A DNA stretch of 64,000 nucleotides from CAVVPY01 sp963750295. Its GTDB lineage: Bacteria; Actinomycetota; Actinomycetes; Mycobacteriales; Jatrophihabitantaceae. Under the pieces are notes generated by a model. That model was not told the origin of the DNA and searched no databases. It worked only from the letters and a program-made list of their open reading frames with translations. The DNA lies in the NCBI GenBank assembly GCA_963750295.1, contig CAVVPY010000001.1:2852001-2916000 (forward strand), given 5' to 3'. A program made the position numbers and the translations under genes. Positions 16,643 through 25,713 of the stretch are shown piece after piece. The first letter of the stretch is position 1. Each line of letters opens with the position of its first letter.

Positions 16643-18060
16643 CCCAGCCGCCTCCGGGCCAGCCCGAGCCCGGTCCCTGGGCGCCACCGCCGGCCGGGTG
16701 GTCGCCGCAACCGCCGGCACCGCAGTGGGGACAACCCGCCCCGTCCGGCGGCGTCCAGTGGCCGTCACCGCCCGGATCCGCCGCGGACCAACCGTTCGGC
16801 GCCGGGCCGGCACCGGATCAGGCGCCGGCGCCCCGCCGGTCGGCCCGCACCGGGCTGGTCGCCTCGATGCTCGGCCTCGTCGTGCTCGTCGGCGGCGGAG
16901 CGCTCACCTACGTGGCGTTCTCGGACAGTTCGGAGAGCGGCGCGAGTTCGCCGAGGGCAGCGGTGCAGCAGGTCATCGACGACCTGCAGCGGGCCGACCT
17001 CATCGGCGTGCTCGACGATCTCGCCCCTGGTGAGCGGGACGCGCTGGCCAACCCGATTCGCGAAGACATCGCCAAGCTCAAGGAGCTCAAGGTCCTCGCC
17101 GCGTCGGCGGACCCGTCCTCGCTGTCCGGCTTCTCGTTCACCACCAAGGACCTCACCTTCGGTGCGACGCCGATCACCGTCAACGATCATGTCCAGATCG
17201 TCCAGATCACCGGCGGTAGCGTCGACGTCCGGGGTGACATCACCAAGATCCCGTTCACCGACCGCTTCCGGAAACTGACCTCGGTCGGCAGCGGGACGGA
17301 CACCACCGCCTCGAGCCACACCGACATCACCTCGCCGGTACGGATCGCCACCGTGCAGGTCGGCGGCCGGTGGTACCCGAGCATCTTCTACACCGCGGCC
17401 GACGCGATGGCGAGCCGTCAGCTCCCGAAGGCGTCGGATGCAATCGTCGCCAATGGTGCCGACTCGCCCGAAGCGATCGTTCGCACCACGGTCGAGGCGC
17501 TGCTGCGCGGCGACGTCGGCGCGGCCCTGCAGGGTGTCTCGCCGGCCGAACTCGGCGCGGTGCACGACTACGGCGGCATGCTCGTCAATCAGACCTCGGC
17601 CTGGCCGGACACCGGCGTGACAATCAAGACACTCGACCTGACCACCACGCCGATCTCGGGCGGGGCGGTTCGCGTCGGGCTGTCGAAACTCGAGGTGACG
17701 ACGCCGGATGGTCAACAGCTGTCCATCAGCATCGACAAGTCCTGTGTCACGGCGTCGAGTGGACTACCTGGCGGAAGGCTCTGCGCGGCCGATGCGGCGC
17801 GCATGGCGAGCGGGTTCCTCGCCTCGATGCGCTGCATGGGCTCCACCGGCGCGGGTTGCCCGTCGCGCGTCAGCGATGCACAGCGGACCGCTCTGACGCA
17901 CCTGTTCTCCGGGCTCACCGAACTCGGCGTCGCAACGAGCGAGGTGTCCGGCTCGTGGTTCGTCAACCCGGTCCGCTCCGCACTCGATCTGGACGGGACA
18001 CTGCTCGACCGACTGCAGGGCGAGGATCTGTTCGCGCTGATCGGCATGGTCAAGAACTGA
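16639..18060 (+). CDS. Membrane-anchored protein with proline-rich N terminus and extracytoplasmic domain
   Basis: 473 aa. About the first 70 residues are cytoplasmic and Pro/Gln/Trp-rich (PPPAGWSPQPPAP and similar), then one transmembrane helix (about 75-95, LVASMLGLVVLVGGGALTYV), then a long extracytoplasmic region with two NTF2-like-looking helical/beta units and paired cysteines near CVTASSGLPGGRLC. This architecture is common among actinobacterial proteins of unknown function. It is coupled to the upstream four-helix protein. Confidence 0.7.
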   Translation: MTQPPPGQPEPGPWAPPPAGWSPQPPAPQWGQPAPSGGVQWPSPPGSAADQPFGAGPAPDQAPAPRRSARTGLVASMLGLVVLVGGGALTYVAFSDSSESGASSPRAAVQQVIDDLQRADLIGVLDDLAPGERDALANPIREDIAKLKELKVLAASADPSSLSGFSFTTKDLTFGATPITVNDHVQIVQITGGSVDVRGDITKIPFTDRFRKLTSVGSGTDTTASSHTDITSPVRIATVQVGGRWYPSIFYTAADAMASRQLPKASDAIVANGADSPEAIVRTTVEALLRGDVGAALQGVSPAELGAVHDYGGMLVNQTSAWPDTGVTIKTLDLTTTPISGGAVRVGLSKLEVTTPDGQQLSISIDKSCVTASSGLPGGRLCAADAARMASGFLASMRCMGSTGAGCPSRVSDAQRTALTHLFSGLTELGVATSEVSGSWFVNPVRSALDLDGTLLDRLQGEDLFALIGMVKN

Positions 18061-18116
18061 CCTCATCCGGGCCGGTGGCCCGCGTTGATCACGGCGGTGC
18101 CTCGTAGCATGAGCCG

Positions 18117-19040
18117 GTGACGCAGCAGAGCGACCGACACCAACGCGGCCTGCTCTACGGCACCGGTGCGTATCTGCTCTGGGGCGTGTTCCCGCTCTAC
18201 TGGCCGCTGCTCGAACCCGCTCGGACGTTCGAGATCCTCGCGCAGCGGATGGTGTGGTCACTGCTCGCCGTCCTCGTCCTGCTGAAGATCACCCACGGGT
18301 TCGGCGGCGTGCTGCCGGTGGTGCGCGACCGGCGGAAGTTCGGTCTGCTCAGCGCCGCCGCCGTGCTGGTATCGGTCAACTGGGGCGTCTACATCTTCGG
18401 GACGAACACCGGCCATGTCGTCGAGACCAGCCTGGGCTACTTCATCAACCCGCTGATCTCGATCCTGCTCGGCGTGGTCATCCTCGGCGAGCGGTTGCGG
18501 CGCGCCCAGTGGTTCGCGGTTGCCGCCGGCGGGCTCGCGGTCGTCATCATCGCCATCGACTACGGACGCCTGCCCTGGATCGCACTGACCCTCGGGATCT
18601 CGTTCGGGCTGTACGGATTCCTGAAGAAGAAGGCCGACGTCGGCGCTGCCGATTCCCTGGCCGTCGAGACCGCGGTGATGTTCGTCCCGGCCGCCATCAC
18701 GCTGGCCGTGATCGCATCACTCGGGTCGATGACCTTCTTCAGCCACGGCGTCGATCACAGTTTCTGGCTGGCATCGACCGGCCTGGTCACGATCGTCCCG
18801 CTGCTGCTGTTCGCCGGTGCGGCCGTCCGGCTGCCGCTCAGCGTCCTCGGCCTGCTGCAGTATCTGGCACCGGTCCTGCAGTTCTCGATGGGCGTGTTCG
18901 TGCGGCACGAGTCCGTCCCGTTCGCCGAGTACCTCGGCTTCTGCTTGGTCTGGCTGGCCCTCGCTGTGCTGGCGCTCGACGGGCTGCGCGCCCAGCGCGA
19001 CGCGCGCCCCCGTACGGACGTCGAGGCGATCGGCGCCTGA
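18117..19040 (+). CDS. rarD: RarD-type EamA transporter
   Basis: Ten-helix drug/metabolite superfamily permease, 307 aa. The N-terminal RGLLYGTGAYLLWGVFPLYW and the mid-protein TSLGYFINPLISILLGVV are typical of RarD (named after chloramphenicol sensitivity; true substrate uncertain). Start GTG 18117. Its stop codon abuts the convergent glycosyltransferase stop with no spacer (TGA|TCA at 19038-19043). Confidence 0.87.
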   Translation: MTQQSDRHQRGLLYGTGAYLLWGVFPLYWPLLEPARTFEILAQRMVWSLLAVLVLLKITHGFGGVLPVVRDRRKFGLLSAAAVLVSVNWGVYIFGTNTGHVVETSLGYFINPLISILLGVVILGERLRRAQWFAVAAGGLAVVIIAIDYGRLPWIALTLGISFGLYGFLKKKADVGAADSLAVETAVMFVPAAITLAVIASLGSMTFFSHGVDHSFWLASTGLVTIVPLLLFAGAAVRLPLSVLGLLQYLAPVLQFSMGVFVRHESVPFAEYLGFCLVWLALAVLALDGLRAQRDARPRTDVEAIGA

Positions 19041-20264
19041 TCAGCGGCGGCGATGCCCTCGCTCGACCAGCCCCTCGATCCATCGCGTGTAGGCAAGCAG
19101 GGCGGCCGCTTCGGACAGTTCTGCTTCGGCGAAGCGCTGGCCGGCCTTGCCCATCTGCTCGGCCTGGCCACGATCACGGCCGACATCGAACACGGTGTCG
19201 AGCAGCAGTTCCGGTCGCCCGGGTGCGATGACGACACCGGCCCGGGATTCACGAACGACCTCCGCAGTGCCCCCATGGTCGGAGGTCGCGGCGACGACTG
19301 GCCGGCCGGCGGCGAAATAGGACGTGAGCTTGCTGGGCAGGCTCATCTCGGCGATCCCGACACCTTCGTTGAGCAGCAACACGTCGGCGGCCGCGAGCAC
19401 GTCGGCGTAGTCGGCGTCGTCGACCGGTGGCGCGAAGTCGAGGGCGGCGACATCGCGGCCGACGTGTTGCAACCTCGCACGTTGGCTGCCCTCGCCCATG
19501 AGGACGAAGCGGACGTCGCTCTGCTTCGCCGACGCGAGTCGGGCGGCTTCGACGACATTTCCCAGGTCCTGCTTGAGCCCCATGTTGCCCGTGTGCAGCG
19601 CGACGATCTCCTCGCCCCAGCCGAGCCGCGCCCGGGTGGCGGCCCGCTCGGCCGACGGCGCTTGGATATGCGTCCAGTTGCGGATCAGCGTCGTGCGGTC
19701 CTCGGGTACGCCGGCTTCATGCAGCGCTCGGGCGAACGCGCCATGGATGACCGCGATGCCGTCCGCGCGGCCGGCTCCCTTGGACTCGACCCGGGAGACA
19801 AGCTCAGCAACCCGAACGCCACCGACCACCCCGCTCTCGCGCGCGGCCTTGCTCATCATGTCCTGCACGATCACACCGTAGGGCGCGCGATGCACGCGGG
19901 CGATCATTCGGGCCGCGATCGGTGACAGCAGCGCCGGTACGACTGCGACGACCACGTCGCTCTTGTGCCGCATCCCCTCGAGCACCGAGGCCAGCGAGTA
20001 GGTCAACTCGTACAGCAAGCGGCGGCCGGCGTCCTGCTTGGCCGGGACGAAATGGCGCAGGCGGATCACCCGGACTCCGCTGTCGTCCTCGGCCGTGCGC
20101 AGCCGTCGGTAGTCCGGGTCGCACACCCAGCCGGGGTAGTGCGGGATACCGGTGATCATCGTGACGTCGTGCGATCGCGCGAGGTGGCGCGCCAACCCGG
20201 CCGTGTACGGGGCGATGCCCGCGTGTTCCGGCGCGTAGTTGATGCCGACGAGCGTGATGCGCAC
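19041..20264 (-). CDS. Glycosyltransferase family 4 (WcaI-like)
   Basis: Cytoplasmic or membrane-associated GT-B enzyme, 407 aa. The N-terminal domain begins ITLVGINYAPEHAGIAPYTA, typical of the WcaI/WbuB group; the C-terminal donor-binding domain has ALHTGNMGLKQDL and the ExxxxE-type region around SLPSKLTSYFAAGRPVVAA. GTG 20264 lies 8 bp after the upstream epimerase stop and gives the usual N terminus. It is the last gene of an operon with the epimerase and the sugar dehydrogenase. Sugar and acceptor are unknown; assembly of the surface glycan is inferred from context. Confidence 0.87.
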   Translation of the reverse strand: MRITLVGINYAPEHAGIAPYTAGLARHLARSHDVTMITGIPHYPGWVCDPDYRRLRTAEDDSGVRVIRLRHFVPAKQDAGRRLLYELTYSLASVLEGMRHKSDVVVAVVPALLSPIAARMIARVHRAPYGVIVQDMMSKAARESGVVGGVRVAELVSRVESKGAGRADGIAVIHGAFARALHEAGVPEDRTTLIRNWTHIQAPSAERAATRARLGWGEEIVALHTGNMGLKQDLGNVVEAARLASAKQSDVRFVLMGEGSQRARLQHVGRDVAALDFAPPVDDADYADVLAAADVLLLNEGVGIAEMSLPSKLTSYFAAGRPVVAATSDHGGTAEVVRESRAGVVIAPGRPELLLDTVFDVGRDRGQAEQMGKAGQRFAEAELSEAAALLAYTRWIEGLVERGHRRR

Positions 20265-20272
20265 GAGTGACG

Positions 20273-21250
20273 TCAGCTCGGAACGCCCGCGTGCACGGCC
20301 AGGCACTCGCGCACGGACTCCCGGACCAGCTTCGTCGGCGCGAAGCCGAGCTTCGCGCTGGCCTTGGTGATGTCAGGGACGCGGATCTTCACGTCGTCGC
20401 CGTAGATCTCGCTCGGCGTGAAGCCCAGTGGCGCGTCGGTCTTCGGCAGCAGACCTGCCTCCTGCGCCTCCTCGTAGATGATCTGGCCCAGCGCACGCAT
20501 CGAGATCGGCTCGGGATTGCCGAGGTTGAAGGCCTCGTTGTCGGTCGACTCGTCGAAGCTCCACCGTGCGATCGCCGCGGCAACATCGTCGATCCAGGTG
20601 AAGCAGCGCACCTGCTCACCGTCGCCGAGCACCGGGATCGGATTGCGCTTCTCGTCCACGATCATCCGGATGAAGTCGGCGAAGACGTGGCTGATCCCCT
20701 GCTCGGTCTCGGCCTTCTCGAACGGGGTGATGATGTTGAACGGACGCCACACCACGTACTTCACGCCGTACTGCTTCGCGAAGGCCATCGACAGCCGCTC
20801 ACCGGTCAGCTTCGACAGGCCGTAGTCGGTCGCGGGGATCTGCGCCTCGAAGACCTGCTCCTCGGAACTCGGGTGGCTCTCGACGCGCTCGAACACCATG
20901 GACGAGCTGATGTAGGCGACCTTCTCGATCCCGGCCCGTTGCGCCGCCCAGAGAACGTTCTGGTGCAAGGTGATGTCGTGGCTGAGGATGTCGGCCGGGT
21001 ACTGGTGAAAGCCACCCACGCCGAAGATCCGGGCGGCTGCCTGGATGACGCCGTCGGTGCCCTGCACGCACTCGGTGGCGAAATCAGGATCGGTGAGGTC
21101 ACCGACCTTGAGCTCGTAGTCACGCGTGCGGTCGATGACGCCGTAGCGGAAGAAGTTGTCCGCCCCGACGACCTCGTGGCCCTGCTGCTGCAGGTGCGGG
21201 ATGACGGCCTGCATCAGCGAGCCTTCGGAACCAGTCACCAGAAGGCGCAT
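20273..21250 (-). CDS. NAD-dependent nucleotide-sugar epimerase/dehydratase
   Basis: Extended short-chain dehydrogenase, 325 aa. The Rossmann motif is LLVTGSEGSLM and the catalytic pair lies in TDYGLSK (YxxxK), preceded by the serine-rich ISSSMVF. RPFNIITPFEK and the C-terminal conserved Arg region fit nucleotide-sugar epimerases. The glycine motif differs slightly from the usual TGGAGFIG. It overlaps the preceding dehydrogenase by one base (TAATG), so they are coupled and probably act in sequence on a UDP-uronate or related sugar (inference). Confidence 0.85.
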   Translation of the reverse strand: MRLLVTGSEGSLMQAVIPHLQQQGHEVVGADNFFRYGVIDRTRDYELKVGDLTDPDFATECVQGTDGVIQAAARIFGVGGFHQYPADILSHDITLHQNVLWAAQRAGIEKVAYISSSMVFERVESHPSSEEQVFEAQIPATDYGLSKLTGERLSMAFAKQYGVKYVVWRPFNIITPFEKAETEQGISHVFADFIRMIVDEKRNPIPVLGDGEQVRCFTWIDDVAAAIARWSFDESTDNEAFNLGNPEPISMRALGQIIYEEAQEAGLLPKTDAPLGFTPSEIYGDDVKIRVPDITKASAKLGFAPTKLVRESVRECLAVHAGVPS

Positions 21251-22560
21251 TACGAGCTAACTCCGTTCGTGTTGACGATGTTGTCAGGTTGCTGGGCGCG
21301 GTCGGGCTGCGGCACATTGCCCGCCCGGTAGATGCCGTCGTGCGACATGGTCGCGGTCGCGTCCCAGAAGTTCCACATGTCCACGACGATGCAGTCCGGG
21401 TTGGCGACGATCTCGAGCAGCGCGTGCAGATCGCCGAATTCGCGGTGTGGCGTCATCAGGAACAGCGCGTCGACGCCGCGAAGTCGCTCGACGTCGGCCA
21501 CGTCCGCAACGTAGGGGTCCACCGGAACTGGTTCGGCGTACATGCCGCGGACCTGCTTGATCAGCTTGAAGCTGAGGCTGTTGCGGGTGTCGTCGCAGTT
21601 GGCCTTGAACGCGAGGCCGAGGATGCCGACCCGCTTGAGGCTCGCGATCGCGGCGACCTTGTCGAGCAGGTAGCGCGGAACGCTTTCGTTGATCCGGAAC
21701 GAGCTGGCGATTATCTCGGGGTACTGGATGCGCTCGGTGAGGTAGTAGCCGTCCTTGTACAGGCACGGGCCGCCGACGTTGGGGCCTGGTCGGGGCAGGT
21801 CGAGGCGTGGGTAGTCCTCGTTGCAGGCCGCGATGACTGCGTGTGCATTCGCACCGTGCGAGTCGCAGATCATGTAGAACTCGTTGGCCATCGCGAACGA
21901 CACGTAGCGGTACATGTTCGTGATGAGCTTGCCGAGTTCGGCCTCGACCGGGTCCAGCCGGATGCAGCGCTTGGTGACGAAGCGCGAGAAGAACTGCTCG
22001 GCCCGCTCGAAACTGGCGTCGCTGAATGCGCCGACGAGTTGCGGCAGCGCCTGGATCTCTTCCACGGCCCGGGTCTGCAGGACCCGCTCGGGCGCGAAGA
22101 CGAGGTGGAAGCCCTCGCCCTCCCTGGTGCCGCTGCCTTCCTCGAGCACGTTACGCAGCAGCTTGGTCGTGCCCGGAGACACGGTCGAGCGCAGCACGAT
22201 GAGCTGGCCCTCAGGCATCCGCTGCGCGTGCCGGGTGAGCAGATTGATCAGCGGGTCGATTCGGGGGTTGAGGTTGTCGTCGATCGGCGTCCCGATGATG
22301 ACGATGACGGTGCCGGCGGTCGCCAGACTGTCGTCGTCGGTGGTGAACGCCAGGTTCCCCCGGTCGAGCGCGCGATCCATCAGCGGCTTCGCGCCGTGCT
22401 CGACGTACGGGATCTCGCCCTGGTTGAGCCGGGTGTTGAGCTCCTCGTTGTGGTCGATGCCGACGACGTCGAAGCCGGCCTCGGCCATCACCACCGACAG
22501 CGGCAGGCCGATGTGGCCGCCGGCGCCCACGATCGACACGCGGTTGAGGTCTAGCGTCAT
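21250..22560 (-). CDS. Nucleotide-sugar (UDP) dehydrogenase
   Basis: NAD-dependent UDP-glucose/UDP-HexNAc dehydrogenase family, 436 aa. The N-terminal Rossmann domain has VSIVGAGGHIGLPLSVVMAE; the catalytic cysteine is in GGPCLYKDGYYL; the C-terminal domain includes GLAFKANCDDTRNS. The GPCLxKD form resembles the WecC (UDP-ManNAc dehydrogenase) branch more than classical Ugd, so the product is a UDP-hexuronate or UDP-HexNAcA. The start at 22560 is taken where similarity begins; upstream the frame is open but unlike protein. First gene of a three-gene operon. Confidence 0.87.
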   Translation of the reverse strand: MTLDLNRVSIVGAGGHIGLPLSVVMAEAGFDVVGIDHNEELNTRLNQGEIPYVEHGAKPLMDRALDRGNLAFTTDDDSLATAGTVIVIIGTPIDDNLNPRIDPLINLLTRHAQRMPEGQLIVLRSTVSPGTTKLLRNVLEEGSGTREGEGFHLVFAPERVLQTRAVEEIQALPQLVGAFSDASFERAEQFFSRFVTKRCIRLDPVEAELGKLITNMYRYVSFAMANEFYMICDSHGANAHAVIAACNEDYPRLDLPRPGPNVGGPCLYKDGYYLTERIQYPEIIASSFRINESVPRYLLDKVAAIASLKRVGILGLAFKANCDDTRNSLSFKLIKQVRGMYAEPVPVDPYVADVADVERLRGVDALFLMTPHREFGDLHALLEIVANPDCIVVDMWNFWDATATMSHDGIYRAGNVPQPDRAQQPDNIVNTNGVSS

Positions 22561-22716
22561 GGCGCGGACCCTCCCCCCATTGTCGAATGGCACCGCGGTG
22601 CCGCACCCCTGCACGTCTGCGTGCCGCCGCGAGATTATCAGGGGCGAACCGCGGTCGCTTCCACCGAGCGGACTCGAACCGCCCACCGCTGGCCCCGAAG
22701 GCCCTATTCTGTGCAC

Positions 22717-23457
22717 ATGGCGGTCGACGAGCAGCGCCGTGCGCACCTGATCCAGGTTGCCGAGGAAGCCGGGCGGCGCCTGGACCAGGCCGCGCCCCAA
22801 GCGGTGCTCGAGTGGGCGCTGGACACCTTCGGCGACACGATGTGCATCGCGGCATCCATGGCCGACGCTGTGCTCATCGACATGGCCAGCCGGATTCGGC
22901 CGGGCGCGCACGTGATCTTCCTTGACACCGGCTACCACTTCCGCGAGACCCTAGACACACGGGCCCGGGTGTCCCTGCGGTACCCGATCACGCTGCAGAC
23001 GATGCTGCCCAAGCAGACCGTCGCCGAACAGGACGAGTTGTTCGGCAGCTGCTTGCACGATCGAGACCCGGATGCCTGCTGCTCGCTGCGCAAGGTCGAG
23101 CCCTTGCGACGCGGGCTGGCGCCCTACGACGCGTGGGCGTCGGGCATCCGGCGCGACGAGACCTCGGCGCGCAGCACGATCGGCGTGGTCGAGTGGGACT
23201 CGAACCGCGGGATGGTGAAGGTCAACCCGCTCGCGGCATGGACGCAGGCCCAGGTCGATGACTACATCCTCGAACACGACGTGATCACCAACCCGCTGAT
23301 GGCGCAGGGATACCCGTCGATCGGGTGCCAGCCCTGCACGCGCAAGGTGGCACCGGGTGAGAACGCGCGCAGCGGTCGATGGGCCGGGAGCGACAAGTCC
23401 GAGTGCGGGCTGCATCTCGACTCGTCCGGCCGGCTCGTGCGCCGCTCGACCGCCTGA
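22717..23457 (+). CDS. cysH: Phosphoadenylyl/adenylyl-sulfate reductase
   Basis: Thioredoxin-dependent reductase that converts activated sulfate (APS or PAPS) to sulfite; 246 aa. The P-loop-like region is CIAASMADAVLID. Four cysteines of the APS-reductase [4Fe-4S] type are present (C121, C122, C204, C207 in DACCSLRK and GCQPC), and the C-terminal catalytic cysteine is C230 in ECGLH. The iron-sulfur set argues for APS as substrate. No other sulfate-assimilation genes flank it; its neighbours are glycan genes including sqdB, whose product consumes sulfite. Confidence 0.9.
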   Translation: MAVDEQRRAHLIQVAEEAGRRLDQAAPQAVLEWALDTFGDTMCIAASMADAVLIDMASRIRPGAHVIFLDTGYHFRETLDTRARVSLRYPITLQTMLPKQTVAEQDELFGSCLHDRDPDACCSLRKVEPLRRGLAPYDAWASGIRRDETSARSTIGVVEWDSNRGMVKVNPLAAWTQAQVDDYILEHDVITNPLMAQGYPSIGCQPCTRKVAPGENARSGRWAGSDKSECGLHLDSSGRLVRRSTA

Positions 23458-23563
23458 AGCCGCAACGACCCCGTGACCAACGGCACACCGCTGCGCTGGG
23501 TGCTGCCCTCCGCGAACCCGCCGTTAGGCTGAGCACTCGCATCTCGACGGAGGGGAACGCGTC

Positions 23564-24769
23564 GTGGCCGATGGGCGGATGACGGTGCTTTCGGTCATCT
23601 ACACACCGGTGTACTCCGGTCCGCAGAACCGGATGTCGATCGTCGCGAAACTGCTCGAACCGCAGGGGATCGACGTCGTCGTCGTGCTCCCCGATGAGGG
23701 CCAGGCGGCCGCCCAGCGACTGCGCGACAACGGCGTGACCGTGCAGACGATGCCCCTGCACCGGCTCCGCAGCCGGCCGGATCCCCGCGTGCACGTGGAG
23801 TACGTCAAGACGCTGCGCCGCGAGGTCGCCGTCATGGCCGAGCTCATCGGCGATCTCGGCGTCGACGTCGTCGCGTCGAACACCTTCCCGAACCTCCACG
23901 GCCCCCTGGCCGCCCGGAAGGCCGATGTGGCGTGCGTCTGGCAACTCATCGACACATTCACGCCGCCACCCGTCCGGGCGCTGTTCATGCCGTTCGTGTG
24001 GCGGCTCTCGGACGTCGTGATGACCACCGGCATCAAGGTCGGCGAGATGCACCCAGGGGTACGCCGCTTCGGCCTGAACGATCGCTGGCTGAGCTTCTTC
24101 CCATGCGTGGACGTCGACAAGTTCAGCGCGGACGCCGCCACTCGGGCAACAGCACGCGAGGAACTGGGCCTGCCCGCAGACGCGACCGTGATCGGAAACG
24201 TCGCCGCGATGAGCCCGATGAAAGGGCATCGCTACTTCGTCCGGGCCGCCGCACAGGTCCGCGCGACCCACCCGCACACGCGCTTCGTCATCCTCGGCAG
24301 CACCCATGCCGACCGGGAGGACTACTACCGCGACCTCTGGGCCGAGGCCGAGTCACTGGGGCTGAAGCTGGGCCACGACCTGATCGTGCACGATCCGGGG
24401 CCGCGCGTATCGGCGCTGGCCCAGGCGTTCGACATGTTCTGGATGACGTCCGAACCCTGCTCGGAGGGCGTCCCGACGGCAATCGGCGAGGCGAAGGCGC
24501 TCGGCCTGCCGGTCGTCACCACCGATGTCGGCTCGACCAGCGAGTGCGTGACCGAAGGTGTCAGCGGGTACGTGGTGCCGCCGCGCGATCCGGGCGCGAT
24601 CGCCACGGCCGCTCGCCGGATACTCGACGACCCGGCGCTGCGCCTGTCGATGGGCGTCCAGGCACGCACCGAGGCGGTGCAGCAGTACGCGTCCGAACGC
24701 GGCGCCGAGCAGCACCGGATCGCGTTCGAGCGGGCCATCGCCCATCACGCCGCCAAGAAACGCCGCTGA
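23564..24769 (+). CDS. Glycosyltransferase family 4
   Basis: GT-B enzyme of 401 aa. The acceptor domain starts LSVIYTPVYSGPQNRMSIVA; the donor domain has GNVAAMSPMKGHRYFVRAA and SEPCSEGVPTAIGEAKALGLP, matching the ExxxxxxE motif of GT4. GTG 23564 has GGAGGGG 8 nt upstream; ATG 23579 is an alternative. It faces the epimerase at 24784-25713. In context it is a candidate for transferring one of the acidic sugars, possibly sulfoquinovose, but no sequence feature fixes the donor. Confidence 0.86.
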   Translation: MADGRMTVLSVIYTPVYSGPQNRMSIVAKLLEPQGIDVVVVLPDEGQAAAQRLRDNGVTVQTMPLHRLRSRPDPRVHVEYVKTLRREVAVMAELIGDLGVDVVASNTFPNLHGPLAARKADVACVWQLIDTFTPPPVRALFMPFVWRLSDVVMTTGIKVGEMHPGVRRFGLNDRWLSFFPCVDVDKFSADAATRATAREELGLPADATVIGNVAAMSPMKGHRYFVRAAAQVRATHPHTRFVILGSTHADREDYYRDLWAEAESLGLKLGHDLIVHDPGPRVSALAQAFDMFWMTSEPCSEGVPTAIGEAKALGLPVVTTDVGSTSECVTEGVSGYVVPPRDPGAIATAARRILDDPALRLSMGVQARTEAVQQYASERGAEQHRIAFERAIAHHAAKKRR

Positions 24770-24783
24770 CTCGTCCCGCGGTG

Positions 24784-25713
24784 CTACAGGACGTGCTCCA
24801 GGTACCACTGCCAGGTCGAGGCGAGGCCGTCGGCAAGTGAGACCGCGGGTTTGAACCCGAGCACCTCGCGCGCATAGTCGTAGGTCGCGAAGTTGCGCCC
24901 GACCTCGCCCGGGCGCGCCGATCGGAACTCGATCGGGTGGTAGGGCTTGCCGACCACCTGGCGGCAGGTCTCGGCCAGTTCGAGCACCGACGTCTCGACC
25001 CCGGTGGCGACGTGGGCGACCGTGCCGCCCGGGACGTCGGCGGCGAGCCCCAGCGCGATGCCTTCGCAGATGTCATCGACGTACATGAAATCGCGCGAGG
25101 CGGACCCGTCGCCGTAGATCACGATCGGCACGTCGTCGTGCAACGCCCGGAAGAACACCGTGATGGCGCCCTTCTTGTGCCCGCTGAACGGCCCGTAGAC
25201 ATTCGCGAAGCGCAGGCTGACCGTCGTGATGCCGAAGGACTTGGCGAAGGCGTGGCAGTAGGCCTCGGCCGCCAGTTTGCTGGCGCCGTAGGGCGAGATC
25301 GGTTTCGGCAGCGACTGCTCGTTGACCGGAGGGTTCGCATCCCCGATGAGCGCGCCGCCGGTCGAGGAGAACACGACTCGCGGGACGCCGGCCTTGCGTA
25401 CCGCGTTCAGGACGCTGAACGTCCCTTCGACGTTGGCCTCGAAGTTCGCGACCGGGTCGGCCACCGAGTCGACGACCGAGCCTGCGGCTGCCAGGTGGAT
25501 GACCGCGTCGACGTCCTGCACTGCCGCGGTGATCGTGTCGTGGTCACCGATCGAGCCCTCGACGAACTCGACGTCGTGACCGTCCAGGTACTCCTGGCGG
25601 CCGGAACGCAGGTCGTCGAGGACGCGGACCGTATGCCCGGCCCGCAGCAGTTTCGGGACCAGGTTCGCACCGATGAAACCGGCTCCGCCGGTGAGCAGGA
25701 TCCGCTCAGCCAT
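24784..25713 (-). CDS. NAD-dependent epimerase (UDP-glucose 4-epimerase-like)
   Basis: Extended SDR enzyme of 309 aa with Rossmann motif LLTGGAGFIGANLV, the catalytic pair in SPYGASKLAAE (YxxxK), FSSTGGALIG, and the substrate-binding segments RFANVYGPFSG and DFMYVDDICEG. It is a typical GalE/UDP-glucuronate epimerase-like protein. The ATG lies inside the end of sqdB (8-bp overlap), so it is translated together with the UDP-sulfoquinovose synthase and probably supplies another UDP-sugar for the same glycan. Confidence 0.87.
   Translation of the reverse strand: MAERILLTGGAGFIGANLVPKLLRAGHTVRVLDDLRSGRQEYLDGHDVEFVEGSIGDHDTITAAVQDVDAVIHLAAAGSVVDSVADPVANFEANVEGTFSVLNAVRKAGVPRVVFSSTGGALIGDANPPVNEQSLPKPISPYGASKLAAEAYCHAFAKSFGITTVSLRFANVYGPFSGHKKGAITVFFRALHDDVPIVIYGDGSASRDFMYVDDICEGIALGLAADVPGGTVAHVATGVETSVLELAETCRQVVGKPYHPIEFRSARPGEVGRNFATYDYAREVLGFKPAVSLADGLASTWQWYLEHVL

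Noticed and set aside
16160..18060. Type VII secretion component
   Set aside because: No WxG, EccC or other ESX features; proline-rich N terminus plus one helix is too common to be diagnostic.
22640..22716. Complete tRNA gene upstream of cysH
   Set aside because: Only a T-arm-like element is present; no acceptor stem, D-arm or proper anticodon arm can be formed.
23520..23540. Third IdeR-like box before the glycosyltransferase (TTAGGCTGAGC)
   Set aside because: Only one half-site matches; similarity is at chance level.
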